From an uncultured Bacilli bacterium (GTDB taxonomy: Bacteria > Bacillota_I > Bacilli_A > RF39 > UBA660): a stretch of 19,452 nt of DNA. The notes beneath the pieces are model-generated. The model did no database searches. It saw only the letters and a list, made by a program, of their open reading frames with translations, and had not been told where the DNA came from. The stretch is taken from positions 1 through 19,452 of the forward strand of contig CAKPAL010000008.1 in NCBI GenBank assembly GCA_934132925.1, in the 5' to 3' direction. Positions 6,863 through 13,865 of the stretch are shown in pieces; positions within the stretch are counted from its first letter, which is position 1; each line of letters begins with the position of its first letter. The position numbers were made by a program, and so were the translations under genes.

Positions 6863-8199
6863 ATTCTTACCTTTCTTTTTCTCTTATTAACATCCATATA
6901 TCTTTTAATTGAAGTATCTCTAATACCATCTTTATTTATAGTATTGATCATTCCACTAGCGGCTTCTACTATTCTAACATCATATAATAAATTAATAAAA
7001 TCTTCAAAACTTATCTCACTAGAATAATATTTACCTATGGTTCGATCATACTCTTTTGCTATTTCTTCTACTACATAATACTTATCATCAGGAATATATT
7101 TAGCATCAACAAGAGCAAATAAAACATTAAGTCTATCTAATACTTTAATTGCTGATTCCATATCTTTACCATCAATTATCTTTAAGATTGTCTCTTTATC
7201 TAATTCTAATAATTCACTTACTTCGCAGTAGCAGCTTTCCATACTTCTAACAAGAGGCATCAAAAAATAATCATATTTATCGATATAACTAGTATCATCA
7301 GCATTCTTTCTCCTATCCCAAGTTGGATCAAAAGCATATACACCATTAATATTATATTTATCATCTTTTATATATGCTAAACTTCTTTGATGCTTAATAT
7401 TAAAATCAATAACTGGAATCGAATTAATTCCCAAACTAGTTAATATTGCAGTAAACAAATTAGAATATCCAGCACATACAATTTTATCACCATTAAGTAC
7501 CTTATCTAAATCCCTAGAACTATTAATATCTTCTAAATCATCCTCAAATAAACGATACTTAACACTATCATAAACAAACATAACCTTCTCTAAAGGAGAT
7601 AAATCATAACTATTAATTTCCTCTACTACTTCATTGATAATACAAGATATCTTATATACCATACTAATTAAAATAGGACTATTATTCTTCTGATAATCAA
7701 TATATACATTAAGATTATTAATATTTTCTACACCAAAGTCCTCTATTATTTTTTTATAACTAATAAGTGATATCTTTTGAGCAGAAACTATAACTTTAGC
7801 ATTAAATCTCTTACTAATAGTTAAAGCATCAGTAAAATTATTCTCATTACAAAAGATAAATACCTCTTTAACATCTTCTATCTCTTTTAAATAATTATAT
7901 TTTTGATTATAACCAATAGCCACACTTAATATTAAAGAAAGAATGGGAATACCACTATCCATTAAAGCATCTTTAAGAACATTCGTATCTTCCTTACTAA
8001 GAGCACAATCAATAATAAGCTGCATTATTCTTGCTGGAGGATTAAAATTATTAATAATTTGATTAGACTTTATCATATCGATAATTAGTTCCTCTTTAGA
8101 ACTATTAATTAAACTACTAAGTAAAGATAAATCAATATTAATACTACCTTCTACTTTAGTTATATTATTTTCTCTAGCTTCTTTTATATTCAATTGCAT
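6853..8199 (-). CDS. Transglutaminase-like cysteine protease-fold protein
   Basis: 448 residues from the chosen ATG. The transglutaminase-like core is clear: catalytic Cys in KIVCAGYSNLF (Cys242), His in IKHQRSLAYI (His270) and Asp in YAFDPTWD (Asp291). Such domains act as peptidases or amide transferases. No signal peptide or membrane helix is seen, so it is probably cytoplasmic, which is unusual for bacterial members. The first 200 residues are helical with an alternating helix/strand part (about 105-170) that I do not recognise. A GTG three codons upstream is in frame, but it abuts the rluB stop and lies inside the AGGTG that best serves as ribosome site for the ATG. Probably co-transcribed with rluB. 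Confidence 0.75.
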   Translation of the reverse strand: MQLNIKEARENNITKVEGSINIDLSLLSSLINSSKEELIIDMIKSNQIINNFNPPARIMQLIIDCALSKEDTNVLKDALMDSGIPILSLILSVAIGYNQKYNYLKEIEDVKEVFIFCNENNFTDALTISKRFNAKVIVSAQKISLISYKKIIEDFGVENINNLNVYIDYQKNNSPILISMVYKISCIINEVVEEINSYDLSPLEKVMFVYDSVKYRLFEDDLEDINSSRDLDKVLNGDKIVCAGYSNLFTAILTSLGINSIPVIDFNIKHQRSLAYIKDDKYNINGVYAFDPTWDRRKNADDTSYIDKYDYFLMPLVRSMESCYCEVSELLELDKETILKIIDGKDMESAIKVLDRLNVLFALVDAKYIPDDKYYVVEEIAKEYDRTIGKYYSSEISFEDFINLLYDVRIVEAASGMINTINKDGIRDTSIKRYMDVNKRKRKVRIKG

Positions 8200-8208
8200 A
8201 ATAAACAC

Positions 8209-8931
8209 CTAACTCTTTTTACATAAACTATATAATATCTTAACTTCCTTAATTGAAAGAGTTCTATACTCACCAGGCATAAGACCTTTTAAGTTTAAAT
8301 TACCAATAGACTCTCTTCTTAGTTTTATAACCTTGTATCCAAGTACTTCAAACATCTTTTTAACCTGATGATTTTTACCTTCATGAATTGTAAGCGTAAC
8401 TACTGATGTCTCTTTCTTCTTATCAATACTCTTAATTCTTGCTTGGGCTTTTTTTGTTTTAACGCCATCTATTATTACACCACTTCTTAATTTTTGCATA
8501 TCAGGTATTTGTACTATGCCTTTTACTTTAGCAACATAAGTCTTATCTACTAATGAACTAGGACTCATAAGTAAATTAGCAAGTTCACCATCATTAGTAA
8601 GAATAAGAGCTCCTGTTGTATCATAATCAAGTCTTCCTACTGGATATATTCTCGTATTAGTTTCAATTAAATCTACTACTGTTTTTCTATTCTTTTCATC
8701 TTTTGTCGTTGTAACTACCCCTTTAGGTTTATTAAGTAAATAATATTCATAAGCCCTACTACTATCTAAAACATTACCTTCTACCGTAATAATATCTCCT
8801 GGTTTAACTGTCGTACCAAGTTTAGTTACCACTTCACCATTAACCTCAACTAAGCCCTTAACAATAAGTTCTTCAGCCTTTCTTCTTGAGCAATAACCTA
8901 AAGATGCTATTTTCTTTTGTATTCTTTCCAT
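8209..8931 (-). CDS. rluB: RluB-type rRNA pseudouridine synthase
   Basis: 240 residues, normal for the RsuA/RluB/E/F family. An S4 RNA-binding domain (about 1-60, with RIQKKIASLGYCSRRKAEELI at the start) is followed by the synthase domain. The catalytic Asp is in GRLDYDTTG (Asp102), preceded by YLLNKPKGVVTT (64-75) and followed by the basic EGKNHQVKKMFEVLGY segment. By family it isomerises a uridine in 23S rRNA. The exact target is inferred from similarity to Bacillus RluB. The ribosome site is GAGGGG. The gene heads a two-gene unit with the transglutaminase-like protein. Confidence 0.88.
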   Translation of the reverse strand: MERIQKKIASLGYCSRRKAEELIVKGLVEVNGEVVTKLGTTVKPGDIITVEGNVLDSSRAYEYYLLNKPKGVVTTTKDEKNRKTVVDLIETNTRIYPVGRLDYDTTGALILTNDGELANLLMSPSSLVDKTYVAKVKGIVQIPDMQKLRSGVIIDGVKTKKAQARIKSIDKKKETSVVTLTIHEGKNHQVKKMFEVLGYKVIKLRRESIGNLNLKGLMPGEYRTLSIKEVKILYSLCKKS

Positions 8932-8957
8932 ACTACTTCCCCTCTCAAAGTAAATAT

Positions 8958-8986
8958 ATTATACTATACTTTTTAAATAATTACAT
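8958..8986 (-). promoter_or_regulatory. Probable rluB promoter
   Basis: TATAAT on the minus strand (8958-8963) with a weak -35 (ATGTAA, 8981-8986) at 17-base spacing. It is back to back with the tRNA-Cys promoter. Confidence 0.5.
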
Positions 8987-9025
8987 CCCTTTTAGCAACT
9001 TTTTATATTTTTTTCATAAAATATA

Positions 9026-9054
9026 TTGAAATACTTACAAAAGTCTGCTATAAT
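9026..9054 (+). promoter_or_regulatory. tRNA-Cys promoter
   Basis: TTGAAA (9026-9031), a 17-base spacer and TATAAT (9049-9054), 14 bases before the tRNA 5' end. Confidence 0.85.
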
Positions 9055-9067
9055 TAAATAGTCTTTT

Positions 9068-9141
9068 GGACGTATAGCCAAGTGGTAAGGCACGGGACTG
9101 CAACTCCCTGAGCGTTGGTTCAAATCCGACTACGTCCTCCA
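9068..9141 (+). tRNA. tRNA-Cys (anticodon GCA)
   Basis: Complete cloverleaf: acceptor GGACGTA/TACGTCC, D arm GCC...GGC, anticodon arm CGGGA/TCCCT with one mismatched end pair and loop CTGCAAC, and T arm GTTGG-TTCAAAT-CCGAC. The discriminator is U, the identity base of tRNA-Cys, followed by an encoded CCA (9139-9141). Confidence 0.94.
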
Positions 9142-9152
9142 TTTAAACATCG

Positions 9153-9180
9153 AAAGAACCTTATTTAGGGTTCTTTTTTT
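9153..9180 (+). terminator. tRNA-Cys terminator
   Basis: AAAGAACC (9153-9160) pairs with GGTTCTTT (9169-9176), with the T tract running to 9180. The last two T residues are also the first bases of the -35 of the next promoter. Confidence 0.85.
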
Positions 9181-9207
9181 GACATAGTATTAATTTAATG
9201 CTATAAT
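9179..9207 (+). promoter_or_regulatory. Consensus sigma-A promoter
   Basis: TTGACA (9179-9184), 17-base spacer, TATAAT (9202-9207): a perfect match to the sigma-A consensus, the strongest-looking promoter in the window. It drives the 573-residue gene. Confidence 0.9.
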
Positions 9208-9236
9208 AATGATACTTTCTAAGGGGGAACATATTT

Positions 9237-10958
9237 ATGGAAAGAGATTTAGCAATAGTATACAAATCAGAATTGTATAAAGTAAATAAAATACTTAATA
9301 AATTAAAGGAAATAGGATTAGATACTACCAATTATGAAAACGCCATTTATAATATTGAAGATAAATGTCGTACTAGTAATAAAGAAGATTTAGAAAAGAG
9401 TTTTGATACGCCATTTGTAGTTGACTATCTTGAAGCTAATTATTCTAAAGCTATTAATAGTCTAAAAATAATTGAAAAGGAACTATCAAAATATGAAGTA
9501 TATATGAAAGTTAGTTCATTTACTAGTCTATTAAAAAATATCATTGAAAGTAATAATATAACATCTAAAGAACTAGAAGAATTATCTCCACAATTAATAA
9601 GTATTTTAAATAGTTTAAAAAAATCTAATACACTAGACTATTCTGCTGAAGGCAATATAGTAGATAGTATTTATGAAGTAACTTATTATTTACTAAAAGA
9701 AGAAATTAAGCTTAATAAAAAAAGTTTATTTGATTCCCTAATAAAAGATGAAGTTCATACTATGTATTTAGATAAAGAAATATCTAAAGAACTAAATAAA
9801 CTAGATAAAAATGATCCTAAAAACAATGAAATATTTAATCGAAAAAATACTTTAGATTTAAATGGTATTAATAGTCATTACTTAGATTATGAACTATTAT
9901 CTCTTTTAGTACAGCCTATCAAAAAGAAGCAAGAAACTAAAGATATAACTAAGCTAAAACCATTATACGATAGAATAAATAATGAACTATTTATATATGA
10001 ACAAGATATAAGTAAAATTCATTATAGTATCAATGATTATGAAGAAGAAATAATAAATCTAAAGAAACCTCTTCGTTATATCAAAAATATTGGAAGCATA
10101 ATACTTAGTGCTAGTATTATTACAACTTTAATTGGTGGTGCCTATCGTTTAGGTAAGCATGCCGCTAATGAAACTTCAAGCTTAAAAAGTACAACTATCA
10201 CTACTTATGATACTAGGGACAATAATGAAACTACCACCGAACCATTCTATGGTAGCAGTGAAGAATATACTGAAGGTATCATTGTTACAAAGTATGAACC
10301 ATATCGTAAAAAAATTGGTGGTTTCTATAGATATGTAACCACCTACAATTTAGGTAAAGCAAATGAACTATCTAATGAAGATATCTTAAATCTTAACTTT
10401 GAAGGATTAGGTATTGATGGAAAGCAAGAAAAAGAAACCAAAGATACTTTAACTTATGAGAATGTATATAACGACATTTATTATATTATCACTAGAACTT
10501 CTATTGATGAAAATGATAGTATAATAAGCAAAGGCAACCTAGTACTTTACATATTGTTTAGTGAAATATTGGCCGCTATTGTATATTTTTTCTTACTAGG
10601 TGTCAAAGGTGAAATGTTCGATGAAGTATCTATTGGTTTAATTAGTGGTATTATAGATATTAAAAAAGATTTAGAAGATATAAAACATTATACTAAAGAT
10701 AAAGAAGATTACATAAATAAAGGAAAGAAATTAATAAAAGAAGTAGAAGAATTACTTAATACTTATGATGGTGAAATTAGACAATTAATTAAATATGTTG
10801 ATTTTACTTCTGAACATGGTGATGACAAAGTAAATGAAAATTTAAGAACTACTTTAGAGCAAATATATAAAAGGCTTTCTTCAATTGAAGAGTATACAGA
10901 TAATACTACTATTAAAGATACAACTACTAAAATAAGAAAAAGAGCTAGAGAAATCTAG
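9237..10958 (+). CDS. Two-TM protein with coiled-coil cytoplasmic regions, unknown function
   Basis: 573 residues, family not recognised. About 280 residues of charged, mostly helical sequence come first. TM1 (about 285-305, IGSIILSASIITTLIGGAYR) is followed by a loop of about 130 residues with a Thr-rich start (315-335) and a Tyr-rich middle, then TM2 (about 434-455) and a helical, Lys/Glu-rich C-terminal tail (about 465-573). By charge, both ends are probably cytoplasmic and the middle loop faces outside. No catalytic motif is visible. The start follows AAGGGGG (9221-9227). It is a single-gene unit with a consensus promoter and a strong terminator, so it is probably well expressed. A structural or signalling membrane protein would fit, but this is a guess. 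Confidence 0.8.
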   Translation: MERDLAIVYKSELYKVNKILNKLKEIGLDTTNYENAIYNIEDKCRTSNKEDLEKSFDTPFVVDYLEANYSKAINSLKIIEKELSKYEVYMKVSSFTSLLKNIIESNNITSKELEELSPQLISILNSLKKSNTLDYSAEGNIVDSIYEVTYYLLKEEIKLNKKSLFDSLIKDEVHTMYLDKEISKELNKLDKNDPKNNEIFNRKNTLDLNGINSHYLDYELLSLLVQPIKKKQETKDITKLKPLYDRINNELFIYEQDISKIHYSINDYEEEIINLKKPLRYIKNIGSIILSASIITTLIGGAYRLGKHAANETSSLKSTTITTYDTRDNNETTTEPFYGSSEEYTEGIIVTKYEPYRKKIGGFYRYVTTYNLGKANELSNEDILNLNFEGLGIDGKQEKETKDTLTYENVYNDIYYIITRTSIDENDSIISKGNLVLYILFSEILAAIVYFFLLGVKGEMFDEVSIGLISGIIDIKKDLEDIKHYTKDKEDYINKGKKLIKEVEELLNTYDGEIRQLIKYVDFTSEHGDDKVNENLRTTLEQIYKRLSSIEEYTDNTTIKDTTTKIRKRAREI

Positions 10959-10965
10959 TTCTTTT
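10938..10965. terminator. Bidirectional terminator with GAAA loop
   Basis: AAAAGAGCTAGA (10938-10949) pairs over 12 positions (one G-T) with TCTAGTTCTTTT (10954-10965), loop GAAA. It contains the plus-strand stop codon (10956-10958) and overlaps the minus-strand stop (10964-10966). Confidence 0.88.
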
Positions 10966-11893
10966 AACTTACTAAACTAAATGACCATTGACCTTTTATC
11001 TGTGGTGCTATGACATCATAATCCCATAATTTGGCACTTCTTATCTTACTATTAGGATCGTTTACTTTTATTTTACCGTCTTCTACTCCTGTTAATAATA
11101 TGAAATGACCAATAGTAGTAAAATCTCCAGGTCTCATACTAGTAATAACTGGATGTCCATTATTAAGTTCATTAAATAGGTTTTCTTTGGTTAAAGTAAA
11201 AGTTTTTCCAACTATACCAAAATATTTAGCCCCTATTGTCATTAAATCCCATCTAGTTCCCCATTCACTAGTATAATAGCCATTGTCATAAGAGTACTTG
11301 GCAACTGTATATGGAGTTACATCATTTCTTCCTGTAAGGCCTGCTACTACCATTGCAATAGCGGTAGGACCACATCCATTTATAGCAATTACTCTATCAC
11401 CATAAATTCCATATCCCCATTTTTTATCATATTGTAAAAGAAGGGGATATTCTCCTGTTGTTACTTTACCGACATTATCAATATATACATGACCTTCTTT
11501 ATCTTCATAATCATACATATAACTAATCATATCATTATTTCTTGATAACATTTCTAATAGTTTCTCTGGATATATATCTTTATTAGCTACTATTTCTTTA
11601 TATCGATAATCTTTTGTTGCTTTATATTCTAAAATACCAATATAGTCATCAGAGGCAATATCATCAGGAATAGTATCATCATTACTAGTAATAATTATTT
11701 CATCATTATTATTATCATTAAGTGTATTATCACCACTATTTTTATTATCATTAATAGTAACATCACTACTACTATTATTTCCTTTATAAATAAATTCATA
11801 ATATCCAGTACCTAATAATAAAATAGGTATAATAACTAACAATACTTTAGTAAAAGGCTTCAATCTTCTTTTTCTTCTTCTTTTCTTTGCCAT
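10964..11893 (-). CDS. Membrane-anchored C39-like cysteine peptidase
   Basis: 309 residues. A very basic N-terminus (KKRRRKRR) is followed by one membrane helix (about 15-36), then an Asn/Asp/Ser-rich linker (about 38-85), which places the catalytic domain outside the cell. The papain-like C39_2 domain shows Gln154 (LLLQYDKKWG), catalytic Cys174 (NGCGPTAIAM), His263 (TIGHFILLTG) and Asp279 (VNDPNS). Such proteins process or degrade peptides at the cell surface; the substrate is unknown. It has its own promoter (11921-11949), but with no terminator after the glycosyltransferase gene upstream, read-through is possible. The GGTGGTG ribosome site supports the start. Confidence 0.85.
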   Translation of the reverse strand: MAKKRRRKRRLKPFTKVLLVIIPILLLGTGYYEFIYKGNNSSSDVTINDNKNSGDNTLNDNNNDEIIITSNDDTIPDDIASDDYIGILEYKATKDYRYKEIVANKDIYPEKLLEMLSRNNDMISYMYDYEDKEGHVYIDNVGKVTTGEYPLLLQYDKKWGYGIYGDRVIAINGCGPTAIAMVVAGLTGRNDVTPYTVAKYSYDNGYYTSEWGTRWDLMTIGAKYFGIVGKTFTLTKENLFNELNNGHPVITSMRPGDFTTIGHFILLTGVEDGKIKVNDPNSKIRSAKLWDYDVIAPQIKGQWSFSLVS

Positions 11894-11920
11894 AACAACA
11901 CCACCTTCTTCTTCCTTCTA

Positions 11921-11949
11921 ATTATACTATAAACTAAAGAAAATGTAAA
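11921..11949 (-). promoter_or_regulatory. Promoter of the C39-like peptidase gene
   Basis: Minus strand TTTACA (11944-11949), 17-base spacer, TATAAT (11921-11926). The -35 directly follows the stop codon of the glycosyltransferase gene. Confidence 0.8.
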
Positions 11950-13032
11950 TTACTTTAACTTATCATCTATTATCTTTTTATTACTTATAAGTCTTTCATT
12001 ATCTGGTTCCATGTCTATTGCTATATCAATATTTTTACCAGCGGCCTTATACTTACCTAAATTGTAATAAGCAATACTTCTTAAATCATAAATAGTACTA
12101 TTATAACTAAATACTTCATTTATATATGTTTTTTCTTTCTTATTTATTTTCAAAGCTTTATTAGTATAATAAATAACTTTATTATAATCACCTAACGAAC
12201 TATATAACATTGCTATTTCTACATAACCATCTCTTAAATAAGGAGCTTCTTTAATAGCTTTTTTATACCATAATATTGCTTCTTCATATCTATTTAAATT
12301 AGTATAACATCTACCTATAAATCTCATTGAAGCTGCTCTTTCATCTTTCCAAGTAGCACTATCTAATTTTAAATGTTTAATAAGGGTATCTATTGCTTTA
12401 TTATATTTACCATAATACATATATTCTCTACCTAAATAATGCATATTTCTATCATCATTTGGATCTTCTCTAACTGAAAGTTCTAATAATGGTAAATAAG
12501 AACTTCTACTTTTAGTTACATCAGGATAATGATTAACTATTAAATCTTCAATTAATATTTTACTTTCTCTTCCATTGTAAGTAAGAACCTCATGAACAGG
12601 ATGTGACCACTTATAACCATGCCTACTATGAATCTTTTCATAGTAAAAACTAATTATCGGTCTATTATGATTATCCAAACTCCAATTATAAATATACATA
12701 CATCTTGTGGTATTTTCTTTCCAATACTTCTCTAATAATTCTCTCCATCCCTTTACCAAAACTTCATCTAAATCTATACAAACACATATATCACTATCTT
12801 CATCAACCATATCCAAAGATCTATTTCTAGCTACATCAAAACGCCATGGTATTATTTTTTCTTGTCTTACTACTACTTTGTCTTTTTCTTTTAATTTTCT
12901 AATTGTATTATCAGTACTACCTGTATCTAAAACAAATATTTTATCAGCTTCTTTAACACTATCATACCATTTATCTACATATTTCTCTTCATTTTTACAT
13001 ATTGCATATACAATAACTTTATATTTATTCAT
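11950..13032 (-). CDS. GT2 glycosyltransferase with TPR tail
   Basis: 360 residues. A family 2 GT-A domain (about 1-180) has a start strand and VLDTGSTDNT (34-43) for nucleotide-sugar binding, the metal-binding DLDE (87-90), and a conserved HPVHEV (144-149). About four tetratricopeptide repeats (195-350) follow, for example NRYEEAILWYKKAIKEAPY. The same GT2-TPR layout occurs in protein glycosyltransferases such as SunS. It lies 2 bp after the collagen-like gene, with a GTGGTG ribosome site inside that gene's end, so the two are co-translated. This favours the collagen-like protein as its acceptor, as in the C. difficile sgtA-bclA3 pair. The sugar donor cannot be told. Cytoplasmic. Confidence 0.82.
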   Translation of the reverse strand: MNKYKVIVYAICKNEEKYVDKWYDSVKEADKIFVLDTGSTDNTIRKLKEKDKVVVRQEKIIPWRFDVARNRSLDMVDEDSDICVCIDLDEVLVKGWRELLEKYWKENTTRCMYIYNWSLDNHNRPIISFYYEKIHSRHGYKWSHPVHEVLTYNGRESKILIEDLIVNHYPDVTKSRSSYLPLLELSVREDPNDDRNMHYLGREYMYYGKYNKAIDTLIKHLKLDSATWKDERAASMRFIGRCYTNLNRYEEAILWYKKAIKEAPYLRDGYVEIAMLYSSLGDYNKVIYYTNKALKINKKEKTYINEVFSYNSTIYDLRSIAYYNLGKYKAAGKNIDIAIDMEPDNERLISNKKIIDDKLK

Positions 13033-13034
13033 GT

Positions 13035-13772
13035 CTACACCACTGGTTTTCCTAAATAATCTATAACCATCGTAACTAATGGATTAGCAAAATAAGATTT
13101 TGATGATATATTTTGAATATCGGGAGTCTCTAAATATATTGTATACTTACCTAGATTGGCAAGTTCATATGTAACTGCTGTATCCACTACTGCTACTATA
13201 CCATTTGCTGATAATTCTACTGGTTCTCCGTTATAGACAAATTCTCCTACGCCAACATAAATATGATCAGTATTTGTTTCTCTAAAACCTACTGATACAA
13301 TATCTTTTGTTGGATCAAAATCTTGACCATGAACTTCAGGATAAGCACTAACTGTAAAATATATTTTATAATAGCCTTCCAAATTAAACTTTATTAAACT
13401 TTTAACTGGATCAAATTCTATTAAATTATGAACATCTAATTCTACTCTTTTAAGGGGTATATTACTATTAGATAATACTTCTATTCCTTGAGGAGATGTA
13501 TTCTCATTAAATGTTACTATATATGCTGATTTTAAAGCAATATTTTGTCCGTCTTCGCCTTTAGGAATAACAAAGTCTAATATATGAGTATCATTAACTT
13601 TATTATCTATTACTTTTGCAGAACTACCTGCTTCACCTGTATATGTATTTCTAACTACTATTTTATCAGCAACTCCATCTATTCCTGGTGGTCCAGTTGG
13701 ACCCACTATTACAGGAGTACATTTACAAATACATTTTTTACTTTCTTCTATTTTCTTATAAGGATCTTTCAT
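13035..13772 (-). CDS. Collagen-like protein of BclA/exosporium type
   Basis: 245 residues. A Lys/Cys-rich head (Cys14, 16, 18) is followed by a very short collagen-like stretch GPTGPPGIDG (24-33). Then comes a segment typical of clostridial/bacillar exosporium proteins (TGEAGSSAKV...HILDFVIPKGEDG, 45-75), and a beta-rich C-terminal domain of about 165 residues resembling the C1q/TNF-like trimerising domain of BclA. It has no signal peptide, membrane helix or LPXTG, as expected for a protein laid on a spore from the mother cell, not exported. Strong AAGGAGGG ribosome site. First gene of a unit with the glycosyltransferase. A sigma-K-like promoter precedes it. The collagen part is much shorter than in BclA. 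Confidence 0.78.
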   Translation of the reverse strand: MKDPYKKIEESKKCICKCTPVIVGPTGPPGIDGVADKIVVRNTYTGEAGSSAKVIDNKVNDTHILDFVIPKGEDGQNIALKSAYIVTFNENTSPQGIEVLSNSNIPLKRVELDVHNLIEFDPVKSLIKFNLEGYYKIYFTVSAYPEVHGQDFDPTKDIVSVGFRETNTDHIYVGVGEFVYNGEPVELSANGIVAVVDTAVTYELANLGKYTIYLETPDIQNISSKSYFANPLVTMVIDYLGKPVV

Positions 13773-13789
13773 TCTATCCCTCCTTACAA

Positions 13790-13817
13790 TAATTTATGAA
13801 AAAAGAAATATAATGGT
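13790..13817 (-). promoter_or_regulatory. Sigma-K-like promoter of the collagen-like gene
   Basis: On the minus strand AC (13816-13817), a 17-base spacer and CATAAATTA (13790-13798) fit the sigma-K pattern AC-(16/17)-CATAnnnTA. No acceptable sigma-A -10 stands at the right distance from the nearby TTGACT. Caveat: the predicted start (about 13784) would fall in the ribosome binding site, giving a leader of about 12 bases. Confidence 0.45.
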
Positions 13818-13837
13818 AAGTCAAAATGTATAGAAAA

Positions 13838-13865
13838 AGAAAGTAACTAATTTAAATTACTTTCT
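13838..13865 (-). terminator. Terminator of the adhesin-sortase operon
   Basis: On the minus strand AGAAAGTAA pairs with TTACTTTCT (9 bp, 10-base loop), followed by TTTTC. The stop codon of the last gene (13847-13849) lies in the loop. Confidence 0.85.

Noticed and set aside
12707..13066. Open frame of 119 codons on the plus strand
   Set aside because: It lies antisense to the glycosyltransferase gene, has a Ser/Phe/Leu-rich composition typical of antisense frames, and has no ribosome site.
10964..13772. Glycocin-type bacteriocin cluster (SunS-like glycosyltransferase beside a C39 peptidase)
   Set aside because: No small leader peptide with a Gly-Gly cleavage site and no ABC transporter are present. 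The C39 domain is a separate anchored protein, and the collagen-like protein is the better partner for the glycosyltransferase.
13584..13799. Open frame of 71 codons on the plus strand
   Set aside because: Antisense to the collagen-like gene, low-complexity Tyr/Phe/Ile composition, no ribosome site.
13590..13830. Sigma-A promoter with TTGACT upstream of the collagen-like gene
   Set aside because: No -10 resembling TATAAT occurs 16-18 bases downstream of that TTGACT.
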